NCBI RefSeq assembly: GCF_000003605.2
Contig: NW_003122410.1
Location: 323,179-351,842, forward strand
DNA length: 28,664 nucleotides
Origin: Saccoglossus kowalevskii
Taxonomy: Eukaryota > Hemichordata > Enteropneusta > Harrimaniidae
Reading direction: 5' to 3'
The first letter of the stretch is position 1. Every line of letters starts with the position of its first letter. The position numbers and the translations under genes were made by a program. Shown here one piece after another: positions 1 to 10,403 of this stretch. The notes below the pieces were generated by a model. That model was not told the DNA's origin. It saw only the letters and a list, made by a program, of their open reading frames with translations, and did not search any database.

Positions 1-90
1 CGTTGCTAGTCATGTAATATTATATGTTATAATATTCTTGAGAGGGGAGGCATGTCGCATACGACTTATTTACCACTTCCGTGTCACTGA

Positions 91-310
91 GAATGTTCTA
101 GAATCGTTCTGTGTCTGGGTGGAATATTCTAGATTTTTTTAGAAACTGGTTGAATAGGTAATAGAACACTGTAGGAGGCAATATAAGGTAATGGAACATT
201 CTAGAAATTTGTAGTAAGTTCCAGACTCATTATGTATGCTGATGTAATGGTCTATTTATAGACAGTGAGGGTATATATAGGGGAGTTGTTCAGCACTGAG
301 TTCAGATCGG
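91..310 (+). promoter_or_regulatory. Heat-shock-element cluster with TATA box (candidate promoter, possibly in an LTR-like repeat)
   Basis: Two perfect three-unit heat-shock-element words (GAAnnTTCnnGAA) lie at 91-103 and 194-206, and a near match (GAATATTCTAGA) at 122-133. A TATATATA box follows at 272-279. A TTCAGATC initiator-like word at 301-308 is about 30 bp further on, the normal TATA-to-start distance. This order (HSE array, TATA, initiator) is that of an HSF1-driven promoter. No convincing gene follows: the short ORF at 391-609 ends in sequence that recurs at about 21335, so it is repeat-derived. The unit may instead be a promoter inside a solo LTR or another mobile element, but I see no target-site duplication. 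The motifs are seen directly; function is inferred. Confidence 0.4.
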
Positions 311-683
311 AGATCTCGTTGAATTGTATTGGAGTTTAAGTATCTAGTTATCGGAGTAGTGGAGTTTTACCGCGTTATTATACTTGATGTTTGCAGAGTA
401 TAATAATACCAGTACCAGTTGGCCCCATGTTCGTATTTTATCATCGCCGCCAGGGAAGTCTTTCTGTTACTGTTGCTATTTTGGTATTTGAACCATCACA
501 CCTGTACTATACCAATTACGGTAATATTACGTTGCATGTGACAAATAGTATGACATTATATCTAATCGGTGGTAGGAATTTGCAAGGCAGTTTATATAAT
601 TGTAAATAACACTGAACACGAAACACGCCAATCTCAATCTCACTGCCTTGCATTTCTTATTTAGTGAGAATCTATATTAATTA

Positions 684-776
684 TTTCAAGTAGCGAGTCG
701 ATTTTCAAGTAGTGGACACATTTTTAAGTAGCGGGTCAATTGTTAAGTAGTGGGCCGATTTTTTTTCAAGCAGGAA
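684..776. repeat. 19-bp tandem repeat at the left edge of the FAXDC2 segmental duplication
   Basis: The word TTTTCAAGTAGCGGGTCGA recurs with its AAG at 688, 707, 726 and 745 (exact 19-bp steps), and a last degenerate copy has AAG at 768. A single copy sits at the same relative place in the second duplicated block (about 22549-22570), with an inverted copy at about 22459-22472. Confidence 0.75.
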
Positions 777-895
777 AATGGAACTCAATGTCTGATTTGT
801 TGCCAGATAACAAGATCTATTCAATTAATTGTCAATCAAAATGGAACATGTTTTTTATAAATCTTAAAATCATGCTTGTATACAACAAAAACTAA

Positions 896-925
896 AGGAA
901 GGAAGGGAGGAAGGAAGGAAGGAAG
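896..925. repeat. (GGAA)n microsatellite
   Basis: A run of GGAA/GGGA units. The homologous site near 22668-22679 in the second duplicated block has only about two units, so this tract expanded or shrank after the duplication. Confidence 0.85.
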
Positions 926-1139
926 CAATGATAGTTACTTAGTTGAATTACTGAAACCTATCGCCGCGATATAAGCGCAACAAAGGGGTCCGTTCCAAAA
1001 CTATGGTGGAAATATGTATATCACCGTGAACTTGAAATACGCCTAGTGTATTTTTTGACTTTCTGAATTCCAAACAATCGAATGAAATGTGTCTGAATTA
1101 TATAACTCTAGGTTTCTCTGTATGTCTTATCTCTTCTAG

Positions 1140-2334
1140 ATAGAAGTTGGTGAACTCAAGAAGTTATTCAAGGTGGTACTTCTCAACCAATTTTTGTACG
1201 CCCCTCCAATGGTGTGGGCGTACTACGTCAGCGCTATGTGGCGTGGATGTAGTATCAGTGGTAGTGATTTGCCGAGCGGCGGAAAGATATTGTATGATTT
1301 ACTCGCTTGTCTGATCTTTGCTGAAGTCATATTTTACTATTCGCACTGGTAAGCAAACTTTCCTATTGGTGCAATAAATCGACCATTCATCGATCGTGAC
1401 TGGTGAACATTAAGTCACGGACGAGAGACCAGTAACCAGACGGTCTTTAGAAAACTAAAAATTGTAATCGGCACCCTGAATGTTACCATAAAACAATCAT
1501 TGTTTCTTTTGCACAATTTATATTACGTCACACTCCACTCTAATTGAGGACCTTGACTCTGCTGAGGGCTGTATGCGTTATAATTTGTTTCTACGACCAT
1601 TAGCTTTATCTTTAAGAGTAATGTTTCTTCACAAGGGCATTGCATCATCCATTCCTGTTTAAACACGTACACAAACTCCACCATGAATGGACGGCTCCCA
1701 TTGGTCTAACGTGCATCTTCGCTCATCCAATCGAATTCGTGTTTTCAAACTTAATACCTGTGTTGGGTGGACCCATCGTGATGGGATCTCATCTGATGCT
1801 ACACTGGCTGTAGTTGGTGACTGTAGACTAGTGTATAACATTACTTTGAATCATAGTGGTTATCATTTTCCGATTAGTAGATCACCTGAAAATCACGACT
1901 TCCACCATTCAAAGTGAGTAAATATTTGTTTTCACAGTTGATATATATGTCAAGATATATGTCATGTGGTGTTTGCGATTTGATATGAAATGCGATTCAA
2001 TTCTTGTTATGTCAGATACGATGCAAATTCGATGAAATGTTATCGACGTGATATGATGTAATGTAGTGTAGTGTGATGCGATGTGATGTGATGTTATGTG
2101 ATGTTATGTGATGCGAACTGACGTGACACAATGCAGTGAAGATAAAAAAAACCCACTCAATTCTCATCGATACATTTGTTTCCTAGGTTCAACGGCAACT
2201 ATGGATCTACTGGAATAATGGATTGGTTACTTGGCACTGACGCCATTTTTAGAGACACCATCGCCTTCAAGCGACACAAGATACTGTTTGGAGCAACCCC
2301 AATGTCTGAGAAATACCCCGATACTAAAAGTTAG
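1140..2334 (+). pseudogene. FAXDC2: FAXDC2-like fatty acid hydroxylase pseudogene (last three exons)
   Basis: Three exons match exons 5-7 of the intact copy at 22909-23987: 1140-1348, 1636-1913 and 2187-2334, all with conserved GT-AG sites. The peptide keeps the three histidine boxes of the fatty acid hydroxylase superfamily: SHWALHH across the first junction, HKLHH, and HDFHH at the end of the middle exon. It is broken. A Trp codon (TGG in the intact copy) is TAG at 1811-1813. A 5-nt insertion (GACTA, about 1826-1830) makes the middle exon 278 nt against 273 and shifts the frame; a second stop lies at 1829-1831. In the last exon the conserved HGTD motif reads LGTD, and the stop comes early at 2332-2334. 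Exons 1-4 are not in the window, so they lie to the left or were not duplicated. A short alternative product cannot be excluded, but no intact hydroxylase can be made. Confidence 0.88.
2040..2115. repeat. GATGT/GTGAT-type minisatellite in the last intron of the pseudogene
   Basis: Degenerate tandem copies of GTGATGTGAT and GTTATGTGAT. A homologous array of different length lies in the same intron of the intact copy (about 23685-23760). Confidence 0.8.
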
Positions 2335-3339
2335 CAGTAGACAAAAAACAGACGTATGCAACTTTAACATCTTCAAGAAATGTTTTTATAACTTTAGCAA
2401 TCACTCGATCCTAGATTTTTCCGCGATAATGTTGTTGTAAGATTGCTGTATGGCATTTATGACATTATGTCGTTTCCATCGAGAGGGCTATATACTTCGA
2501 TTCATATGACACGCCTGTTAAGACTTCAACAGTGTCCCCGAATTTTCTGTTATAAGTTATTACTGCATAATGTAAGACTATTTGTATTCATATTTTAGCA
2601 TCAAGTTGTTATCATGCACAATACCGGTCTGTTTTGTTCAATTATTTAGTGACAATGCACTAACATTAATCGCTGTTTTAACTTCTAATTACTAGTACAT
2701 TAAATCTTGCAAGCTTAGCACTTTACCTCGCTTTTTTCAGTAGCTTAGGTACAAACATTATGGGATATTTATATTTGGTAATATGGCCGAATCTGATTGA
2801 TTGAGTGGAAGTAGATATCATTCATTCACGGTAAATAAGGGAATTTAATCGCAGTCTGATTTAAACAACAGAGTCGATACTAGAAATTGCGTACACCCGT
2901 ATGCCTACGATTGTACTGTTATGGTGAACTGGACGTGTGGTAAAACAGTCTGAGACCAAAGTGTGTCATCGAATTTCGAAGAATTGTTTGGTATGACAGA
3001 TTAGAATTAGCTCTTACAACAACGTTGAGTTGCCGATTTATTCATAAACTTACATTTTGTATAACAAATCAACCAGTAACAATCGAAAATTGTTCTTTGG
3101 AAAAGGAAATTGAAGCTGTCTAGCAAATAAAAACAAAACATCAAGTCTAGTCACCATTTTTGCATGCAATGTATGGGTAGTTTGGTAAACAATTTCCAGA
3201 TGAAACACTTTCTATTGCATGTATTGTTTCGTAGTTTTTGCCAAGAATTATATGTCATTTCAATTAATTGGTAAGTGTTTAAAATTATTAGACGTGTTAT
3301 CAGAATCTAGTGTAAACTAATTATATAACCAAACCATTT
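2335..3339. other. Non-coding stretch, nothing recognised
   Basis: The first 150 bases still align to the 3' flank of the intact FAXDC2-like gene. The rest is AT-rich with no convincing ORF, RNA gene or repeat that I can see. Confidence 0.6.
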
Positions 3340-4258
3340 AATATTAGAAAAGAAGTGAAACAGGAATGTGTCATAACCACACTCTTTTTAATATTTGCAA
3401 TAATGATTTAAAAGACTCCCCCTTTCTAAATAATACAAAGGTTCACTCAATTATGTATGCTGATGATCTAATACTTATTTTCACCTCCCAGGCTGGTCTG
3501 CAGATAATGTTAAATACACAAAATAAATACTGTATAAAATGAAAAGTGGGCGCGAATCTAACATAAACGCAGGTTGTCATTTTCAGTTCATACATACATA
3601 CATACATAATGAGGAAACAATACCATTCATGGGAATAAATGAAAACATCAAATATGTATAATTATCTATGAATTGTTATTAAATCAAATGGGAGTTTCAA
3701 TGATACAATGTTACACTTAAAGCAGCCAAATAAATTCACATTATGAATAAGGTTATATTTGGAAAAATAGACATTGAACTAAAAACAATAGTATTTAACA
3801 TTTCTTTCGAACCTATTTTATTTTACGGATCAGAAATATGGGCATTAGATATTGTTGACAATATTAAACGGGACAAAACAACAACTGAAGAAATAAATAT
3901 TAAATTTTGAAAACAAATTCAAGAACAAGGTTCTGTATCATATCATTTAGAGCAGAGGTGGGTCAGTATCCACCTTTTCTCTGTGCAAAAATACAGGCAA
4001 TGAACTACTGGCTGCACATGAAGGAATTCCCAGATGATCATCTAAGAAAACATGCTTACATAGAGCAAAAATTACCCAATATTATCAAATATAAATGGTT
4101 GAATGCAATACAATCAATTTTACAATAAAACGCGCTAAATTTCATTCAAGAAAATTCTCTTAGTATAAAACAAAAAAATCAAATCAATAGCATCTTAAAA
4201 ATGCCTTTGGAAAGACAATATGTGAATTCATGGGGAGTTAGCGACATATTTAAATAAA
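3340..4258 (+). mobile_element. Decayed non-LTR retrotransposon (LINE) fragment, RT domain to C-terminus
   Basis: A reading frame near 3350-3530 gives VKQ-CVITTLF, then MYADDLILIF at 3453-3482. YADD (3456-3467) is the catalytic box of LINE reverse transcriptases. Further along, ILFYGSEIWALD (about 3815-3850) is the usual motif after the thumb. The ORF around 3945-4125 (RAEVGQYPPF, then NYWLHMKEFPDD) resembles the C-terminal tail of jockey/CR1-like ORF2 proteins. Many stops and frameshifts separate these pieces, and the 5' part (endonuclease) is absent, as is common for 5'-truncated LINEs. The 3' end is probably near 4258, where the sequence reads AAATAAAGC; an ATT repeat follows at 4341. The clade assignment is tentative. 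Confidence 0.8.
3587..3608. repeat. (CATA)n microsatellite
   Basis: About five tandem CATA units inside the LINE remnant. Confidence 0.85.
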
Positions 4259-4340
4259 GCTAGACTGTAAAATGGTATACAAAATTTATAATTAGCAACC
4301 ATATTGAATCTGTAAATAGAAAAAGGTATACACACAACAA

Positions 4341-4362
4341 AATTATTATTATTATTATTATT
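4341..4362. repeat. (ATT)n microsatellite
   Basis: Seven tandem ATT units, about 80 bases after the likely 3' end of the LINE remnant. Confidence 0.9.
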
Positions 4363-6086
4363 GTTAATATTGAATTGGGGGATGGATGCTTAGGGTTTGA
4401 GTTAGTGTAAGAGGTGGGAATACTATAGTCATTCCTCAGCGTGTTCATCGTAACGAACGAAAATAAACTATTTATTTATTAAATAAGATTTTTTGGAGAT
4501 CAACAAAACCTTACATTTGTTTCCTACACTACCCTACCTGTACGTTAGTTTAATTTGACCAGTTAACATAATGTTATTCTTATACCTAGCAGTTGCTACA
4601 AATATGGTAGTATATGATTTATTACCAGTGCAGGTTGCATAATTCAGCAAGGAATCTACATGACAATTGTATCCAAGTAAAAACAAAATTAGGTGACCGG
4701 GCACCTTTTATTTTACATCCCTTTTATTCATTGTGTGGTACACCGCGTTTCATGAAGACGTTAATTTGTTTGATGGACATTTATATATTTAGTTATTTGC
4801 GGCAAATACGCTTGCTTTTTAGTTCCCGTTCGTACAGTAGTCCGAAAACGTAACTAGTAATTTCGGTGCTGTGTTTGTGTGCGTGCGCGTTTATCGTTAT
4901 ATTTTGGACATGCTTTGATAGATTCTATTCACATTTGATACACATACATGTCATGGAGGTATACATCGGCACATGAAGTTGTTTTGTGATTAGATCAATT
5001 TGGACCGTTTGGCAACTATTCTAGTCTTGACATTCACAATGTAAAAATATAGACGTCTTTGATTATTCATCTCTATTTTGTCAGCAGGCGATCAAAACCT
5101 GTATTCAAGGCCTTACAATGTTCTATTGCCTGCACATATGTTTAATTGCTGCTCTTTGAACACCATTGTCAACATATTAAGTAAGACTTGAGAGGTTCTC
5201 TTTTAGACTTCTTGGAGAAAACAACAATTTCTAACACCTAGTTCAGTTTGTAAATTTTAGTCTTGCCCAGATTAGGGATTTATTTATCAATAGGATTCTG
5301 TTATAGACGTCTCTGACCTACCTGCTTCACCCTACGAGTCTTTGATCTGACAGCGTTTATATTGTTATCAACTCTCTTATCCAGTAGTTGATGGCACCAC
5401 GTTCTGAGACCTACCTTGGGATGTTACGTCATCTGGGAAAGTTGTGTGTATTATATGGGTGTAATTATTGTCTTATTAACGTTACGTTAGGTATCCGGAA
5501 TCAGCACGTTCGCAAACTTTTTGAAAGACTGACTTTATTCACTTCCCAAAACACACTATATTACATGGAAGTTTGAGACCTTGAGGCGTGTACATGTAGT
5601 CAATCACACGAAGTACTTAACACGTCTTATATACTTGATTAATTGCTCGGTATATTGGTGAAGATGGCTGCCACGATATTTAGTTGTGCATATTAATGAT
5701 ACAAGTATGTACGATGTAGACACGTTTAACATTCCTTGTATTTTAAAAGACATAGTCATTAATGTTATTTAATGGTCGTTTCTTGTTGATGTTATGTAAT
5801 ACTTTTAATTTAAACATGTTAATGGAGAATTGGGTTAAGATGTATATCGTAGTGATTACACATGCCTCACAGCGAGCGGTGCTCTATCACTCACGAATGC
5901 AATATCAACCACTAATAATTTGATCAACCATAAATAAAATAACTCTCAACCACAAATGTAATGCAAATTTAATTAATCGATTATTTATTAAAGAAATTAA
6001 CTCTACAAAGCTTTTTTTATTGGTCCAAGCGCAAAGCTAGGTTGTTCCCTATTTGTTTTTCAATAAAATAAAATATTATTTGAGTG
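4363..6086. other. Non-coding stretch, nothing recognised
   Basis: AT-rich sequence. Short ORFs at 4614-4853 and 5388-5576 have no recognisable motif and no convincing splice context. I see no RNA gene or ordered repeat. Confidence 0.55.
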
Positions 6087-6128
6087 TATAAATAGCGAAA
6101 GTCGGGTAGACTGCAAAATAAACAAACT

Positions 6129-6476
6129 ATGTTGCCTGGTTCAGAACTGCAAAGAAATGTTGATATATTTTTAAGTTTAACCTGTGAGGAGGCCTTTCCG
6201 TTGTCGCTAGTAATAGCAACAGTGTTTGACAGAAACAGCATCAAAATAGATGTTGAATCATTTAACAGTACTGGGGGGTCTTCGTCTAAACGATCATTCT
6301 CGCTCGGAGACTTTCTTTGAGATTTATCGCAGCTACAGCCGAATGTGTGTGGTGGGACTATCTTTACGTACGTCACGGTATGGGAGATAGTGACTTTCAG
6401 TTTTGTTATCATTGGGTACACTGTAAATCTTGGAAACACTTTAATGTTTTTCATTAAAACACACCGTTTTATTTGA
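6129..6476 (+). pseudogene. Possible receptor-like coding remnant (extracellular segment plus one membrane helix), one in-frame stop
   Basis: A TATAAATAG box at 6087-6095 precedes an ATG at 6129. The frame runs 63 codons to a TGA at 6318-6320 and then stays open to 6476 with no further stop. The second half encodes a hydrophobic segment (VTFSFVIIGYTVNLGNTLMF), about residues 83-102. GN followed by a hydrophobic stretch and then basic residues (IKTHR) is reminiscent of TM1 of rhodopsin-like GPCRs. The first half has an N-x-S/T site (FNST) and a Ser-rich patch, fitting an extracellular N-terminus. The opposite strand is also open (6017-6454 from its first ATG), so the strand choice is uncertain. 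No other receptor part is found nearby. This is a weak call. Confidence 0.22.
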
Positions 6477-7380
6477 AAACACACAGTTCTAATTAGTTGT
6501 GTTCACGTTACACGAAGTACGGGCTTTAAGCTGATTTAAGCTGATTTAGACTTATCTAGCATATTTGCATTTCGGCTAGACCCAATTGCGTCCACGCACA
6601 GGGAGGGCCAGTCGTTAGCACGGGCTAAGGGGCGCCATCAGTTGGTGACCTTTGGCAAGCCGCTATTTACGAACGAAAAAAGGATGACACGCGCGAGGTT
6701 CTATTTCTGCTACTGACAAGTTTCGTTCTAATTTTGAAGCGACGTGCACAGGAACGCGAGAGAAGACGGACCCAACTTATTTGGATGCACAGAAACAGTA
6801 TACAACGGCGTAACACGATACAGAGTTTTATTAATGCTTGTCGTTGACAGCGAACCAAATTTATTTTGTCTACGATTGGAGCTGCTGTACGCTCTACTAC
6901 AGCGACGCGATCAGTATGGAAGCCTGTACACTGAGCTCGGTTGCCATTTTGGGAATGAGAAAGTTGGATATATTTGATCACGTGCATAATGTTTTAGTTC
7001 CCGTTCAAAAAGATGTTATTGTTCGTTTCAGTTATTTACTCATCTGTTTTGAGGTGTAAATTTTCACAAATATTGGGTATTGTCCCGAAAGGTTTAAATT
7101 TCACTTATTCAGCTGCACATAAGTCAAGGAGACTTCTTCATGCGATTGATAATATCTTTTACAACAACTATACATGTCTGGTTTTTTTAAATGTTACACT
7201 CGAACTTACCTTATTAATGTATATATTTAGGAATAATACTTACTTGAGTATGTGATTTGTTTATTGTTTGTTATGATTACTGTACAATAGTGCAAAGTGC
7301 CTCATCATGAAACGCATCATTTGATATATTTTGTTTTCAAAAATGATAATGTTAATGATTTTTATCATGTTATCAGTGTA
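6477..7380. other. CpG-richer tract with overlapping short ORFs, identity unknown
   Basis: From about 6590 to 6950 the sequence has clearly more CpG than its surroundings. A 12-bp direct repeat, CTGATTTAAG/CTGATTTAGA, lies at about 6531-6552. One plus frame near 6741-6840 encodes a basic stretch (RRAQERERRRTQLIW), faintly like the start of PIF/Harbinger-type nucleases, but the frame is lost within 35 codons and no catalytic motif is visible. I would not name it. Confidence 0.3.
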
Positions 7381-7395
7381 AATATATTTTAAAAT

Positions 7396-7570
7396 GTGTC
7401 TCTAATACGAGCACTTGTAAATATTCAGTTTGTGTTTTACTTTTCAAAGGGTTGCGATGATAAACACTTTTTCAATACATATTCCTGGTGGACACTCTTT
7501 TCAAAATGTATGTCTAGTGAAATCACTTTTCAAAGAGTTGTGATAGTAAACACTTCATTAAAACATTTGT
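7396..7570 (+). repeat. Dispersed repeat with an internal 86-bp tandem duplication (related copy 21187-21320)
   Basis: ACTTTTCAAAGGGTTGCGATGATAAACACTT-type words start at 7439 and 7525, 86 bp apart. The order GAGCACTT, TTTTCAAAG, GCGATGATAAA, AATACAT, CTAGTGGA, TTTTAAAATGTGT is also seen at 21187-21310, inside FAXDC2 intron 4. The two copies are open in different frames, so this is a non-coding repeat. Confidence 0.65.
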
Positions 7571-9454
7571 CTACGATTACAAACGTCTTATTAAAGTGAT
7601 TACAGTAACCGAGTGACTTACGCATAACTTTGTTGACCGACATGGTCTTGTAGTTCGAACATATTCGAATATGCAAAACTTCTATGAGAAGCTGCTTTGT
7701 GCAGTGATAAGTAACGCGTATCGAACTGTGCGGAGTTCGAGACTGGGTATGACACGACTCAAGCGGATCAATGGGTGTTCGCCATATAGAACACGTGACC
7801 TGCAATTTTTCTTCCAATGCTCGTATCATTGTTTACACGTACCGTCCTCTTCTTCGCATTATTATGCATGTCTGCCTTTTATAAAAGAAGGTACACACCA
7901 TGTTCATTCATTAAAAACATAATTCACTAATCTAGGGTCAATATTGAATATTTGCTGTGAAATACAGAAACTTTAATAATCGCTGTTGTGTGGTCACTCA
8001 TGATGCGTTCTGTGCATATTTAAACCTAGTTCGATGAAGGGCGAAATAATCCTACCGGCAATAGTGCAGTTATCGATGCGTTGTTAACAACCAACTTCCC
8101 GGGTGACTCTGATTTTGAATAATATTTGTATAGCCGACGTCAGGGTTCGAAAATCAAAAAATAGGTTCGGTCAAGCAAAGTTTTTAATATGTAAATGGGA
8201 AATTTCGTTTATTTCTGTATTCATAAACAATTTTCAAAACCATCACATAAATATTCCGTACCATTTTACACTAAAATAATGATGATGTGGTCATTTGGCA
8301 CTTGGCAGTCAGCTACGAATACCACAAATAATGTTCGCGAACGATAAGTCTGGTACGCGGCCATTCTCCTTCCCAGAGTTCCTTGTGGTTAGATCACCGA
8401 AAGTATCTCTGCAATATATATCGATAGCTGATTTTTCTGTAAATGCACTGTCAAGGGTGAAATAGTTATAATTTACAAAAGAAAATAATTTCCTCGCGGA
8501 ATAACGGTTATTAAGGTGTTACTCGGTTCATCAAACTGACCGTCCTGTTGATTACCAGACAAAGAAATATAAAGAAACGAAAGCACTTAGGGGTATTTAC
8601 GGCTACCTACTGTCCGTTGGGTTTGAGAATCGAACACCTGCATGGCAATGTTTTGTTGGACGTCCTTGAAAGTAGTGCCACTGTAACGCATCAACCAATC
8701 AACGACAAGTATAATATCGCGTGGTGGCAGAGATATATTCGTAACAATAGAACTCTGCCTGGGAGATTGGTCAATCACCTCACTACGCACGGCCATTTTC
8801 CGCGGTTGTTTCATTTGAAACCGAACTAAAAAAAGTGGAAAAAACGTATGTGCCATCCGAACTATGTATTAATGTCAGATTTCAGTACAAACGTAAATAC
8901 GAATCATTTTTTCGCGGACTATGTTTTGCAAAGTATTGTTATTATAGTGAAATGGCGCAAGTTATACACCACAACCGGGAAGAAAAACGTTCTGTTAACG
9001 TATATAGTTGGGAAAGAAACATTAAAGACTAATTTCACTGAAAGGAGTCTCCTAACATTTCCGTTCATCTTGTATTATGGTGAATATTTCAATACTATTT
9101 CTGGCTTGAACGGGTTCGATTTTCCGCGTCAAACAGACATAGAACACAAAGGTTCTAGTAAGTTTATAAAGTTAGTCATTTATTGTACAATATACTGCTA
9201 TAGCATCTAGAAAATGTACATAGGTATATAGGTTCAGTGTGTACTGTCATTATTTCGGGTGTACACCATTTCCTGCATATAATACTTTTCTGCATATTCT
9301 ATTGCTGCATATTCACTGCATGAATTGTTGTATGTACCTGTTAAGATATAGTCAAAGAAATGGTCATTTTCATTTTTTTTACATACCAAAGGAAACATAG
9401 TTTGAAATTCTAAGGGGTGTATCAATAATAAAAAAAATAATCAGTGGCGTTTAT
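7571..9454. other. Non-coding or unassigned stretch
   Basis: The longest ATG-started frame is 8848-9210 (120 codons, plus strand). It has no motif I recognise, an AT-driven composition and no promoter or splice context. ORFs overlap on both strands at 8548-8856. No tRNA passes inspection, although isolated B-box-like words (GTTCGAGAC at about 7736, GTTCGATTTT at about 9114) occur. Confidence 0.5.
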
Positions 9455-9632
9455 CAGTTGTAAGAAAAACTTCCTTTTGTATCTCCCCTTCAGAATCATT
9501 TTACAAAACTTGTTATACCCTTCCCAATTCTAAATTCAGTCTTAGTATATACTATTATAATATAAATAAAATTAATACTGCTCTTGGGAAAGGGATACAA
9601 AAGTAATTCTTTCTGTTGTATCTTCTTCCACA
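9455..9632. repeat. Foldback (inverted) repeat, MITE-like
   Basis: TTGTAAGAAAAACTTCCTTT followed by TGTATCTCCCCTTC (about 9458-9493) is imperfectly complementary to 9587-9625, which reads TTGGGAAAGGGATACAAAAG then AATTCTTTCTGTTGTATC. An inner copy, TTATACCCTTCCCAATTC (9513-9530), pairs with the same arm. The hairpin lies about 320 bp upstream of the TATA box of the transposon-like unit and may mark or lie near its left edge. No target-site duplication was identified. Confidence 0.5.
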
Positions 9633-9938
9633 TTATAGGTTGGGTAAAATTTTGCAGAAATGTTATTAAATGACATTTTAGTATTTTTCGTGTGCTTTGT
9701 GTGTTTTTAAATTATCAATCACAAAATATGATGCAATTTATGCAGCTCCTATATAGACCAATATTTATTGATGCTGACATTGTGCTGTGGTCTGATGCAA
9801 TGTTGCCATTGGTGAATATTGGCATAGGAGCTTCATAAACTGTAACAGTGACAAAGTACATGTATTTTACATTGGTGCATTTGTTACTGTAGGAAACATT
9901 CATAATGAATGCCTTGGATGCCATACATGACAAGTTTT

Positions 9939-9955
9939 GATTGGTCTATAAAAGG
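9939..9955 (+). promoter_or_regulatory. CCAAT-type plus TATA box of the transposon-like unit
   Basis: GATTGG (reverse CCAAT) at 9939-9944 and TATAAAAGG at 9947-9955 form a compact core promoter. A start near 9977-9985 would place the ATG at 9988 almost at the transcript 5' end, or put 9980-10281 in a leader exon spliced to 10404. Confidence 0.5.
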
Positions 9956-9987
9956 ATACCACCACTTTCATCGCAGGCCACATCCAG

Positions 9988-10266
9988 ATGTTTTACTGGA
10001 TGTTGAAATTGAACATAATAACATATGATCCAAGTTCAATGTTAGTAAAAATGCCTCCTTTATGTAGAATACCTGGTCAGACAGGGCTGTCAATCAGACT
10101 ACCATCAAACCAGAGATTTCAACGTGGACAAGTACGTGACCGACCTGGTGGTGGGGCGGAACTTACATGCTTATATTACTTGAAGTACCATGAAATACCT
10201 AGAAGAAACATGGTAATGGAGGTATTTAACATATGTAGACAATTTCTGACTGATGAAGAACTGTAG
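9988..10266 (+). CDS. Short ORF or leader exon upstream of the RAG1-N-like gene, unknown function
   Basis: ATG at 9988, 33 bp after the TATA box, opens an uninterrupted 92-codon frame ending in TAG at 10264-10266. The C-terminal half (RDRPGGGAELTCLYYLKYHE, then a helix ending FLTDEEL) reads like a real protein, but I know no family for it. A second frame of the same DNA also gives protein-like text (PDVLLDVEIEHNNI from about 9985), interrupted by TGA/TAG, so an old indel may be hidden here. A plausible intron follows: donor AAAAG|GTAAAT at 10282 and acceptor TCTTCTGCAG|G ending at 10403. The stretch could thus be the 5' leader exon of the gene starting at 10412. No Cys/His cluster or membrane segment is seen. 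Confidence 0.35.
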   Translation: MFYWMLKLNIITYDPSSMLVKMPPLCRIPGQTGLSIRLPSNQRFQRGQVRDRPGGGAELTCLYYLKYHEIPRRNMVMEVFNICRQFLTDEEL

Positions 10267-10281
10267 CGTATTGCCTTGTAA

Positions 10282-10403
10282 AAGGTAAATTTGCATTTTG
10301 TTATTAATCTATGAATTAAAGGGTTTTTAGCTGTAATTTGTAATGGGTCATTATGATTATTCCAACTGCAAATCTCATTGCCTAAATTGGCTTATCTTCT
10401 GCA
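10282..10403 (+). other. Candidate intron in the 5' part of the RAG1-N-like gene
   Basis: A donor AAAAG|GTAAAT and an acceptor GGCTTATCTTCTGCAG|GT with a good pyrimidine tract bound a 122-nt AT-rich segment. The intron would join the leader to an exon whose ATG (10412, context AACCATGA) opens the broken gene downstream. Confidence 0.4.

Larger units (their letters stand above)
688..2490 (+). repeat. Segmental duplication, left copy (partner about 22555-24120)
   Basis: Exons, introns and flanks of this block align along their length to 22555-24120 in the same orientation. Shared landmarks are AGGAAAATGGAACTCAAT (771 and 22586), AACAAGATCTATTCAATTAA, GCAACAAAGGGGTCCGTTCC, the intron minisatellite and GTTGTTGTAAGATTGC (2430 and 24077). 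Introns are nearly as similar as exons, which points to a fairly recent duplication. Similarity fades near 2490, where the right copy enters a 63-bp satellite. Confidence 0.85.

Noticed and set aside
391..609. 72-codon ORF after the HSE/TATA region
   Set aside because: No known motif, and its end is shared with a non-coding repeat at about 21335.
1687..1917. 76-codon ORF over the pseudogene middle exon
   Set aside because: It starts in the wrong frame and enters the FAXDC2 frame only after the 5-nt insertion. It documents the frameshift and is not a gene.
6741..6845. Basic peptide resembling the start of a PIF/Harbinger nuclease
   Set aside because: Only a short low-complexity resemblance; the frame is lost and no DDE motif follows.
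7725..7760. B-box-like GTTCGAGAC
   Set aside because: No A box, no acceptor stem, no repeat copies seen.
8848..9210. 120-codon ATG-started ORF
   Set aside because: No motif, promoter, splice context or homologue recognised. Such a length is possible by chance in a window of this size.
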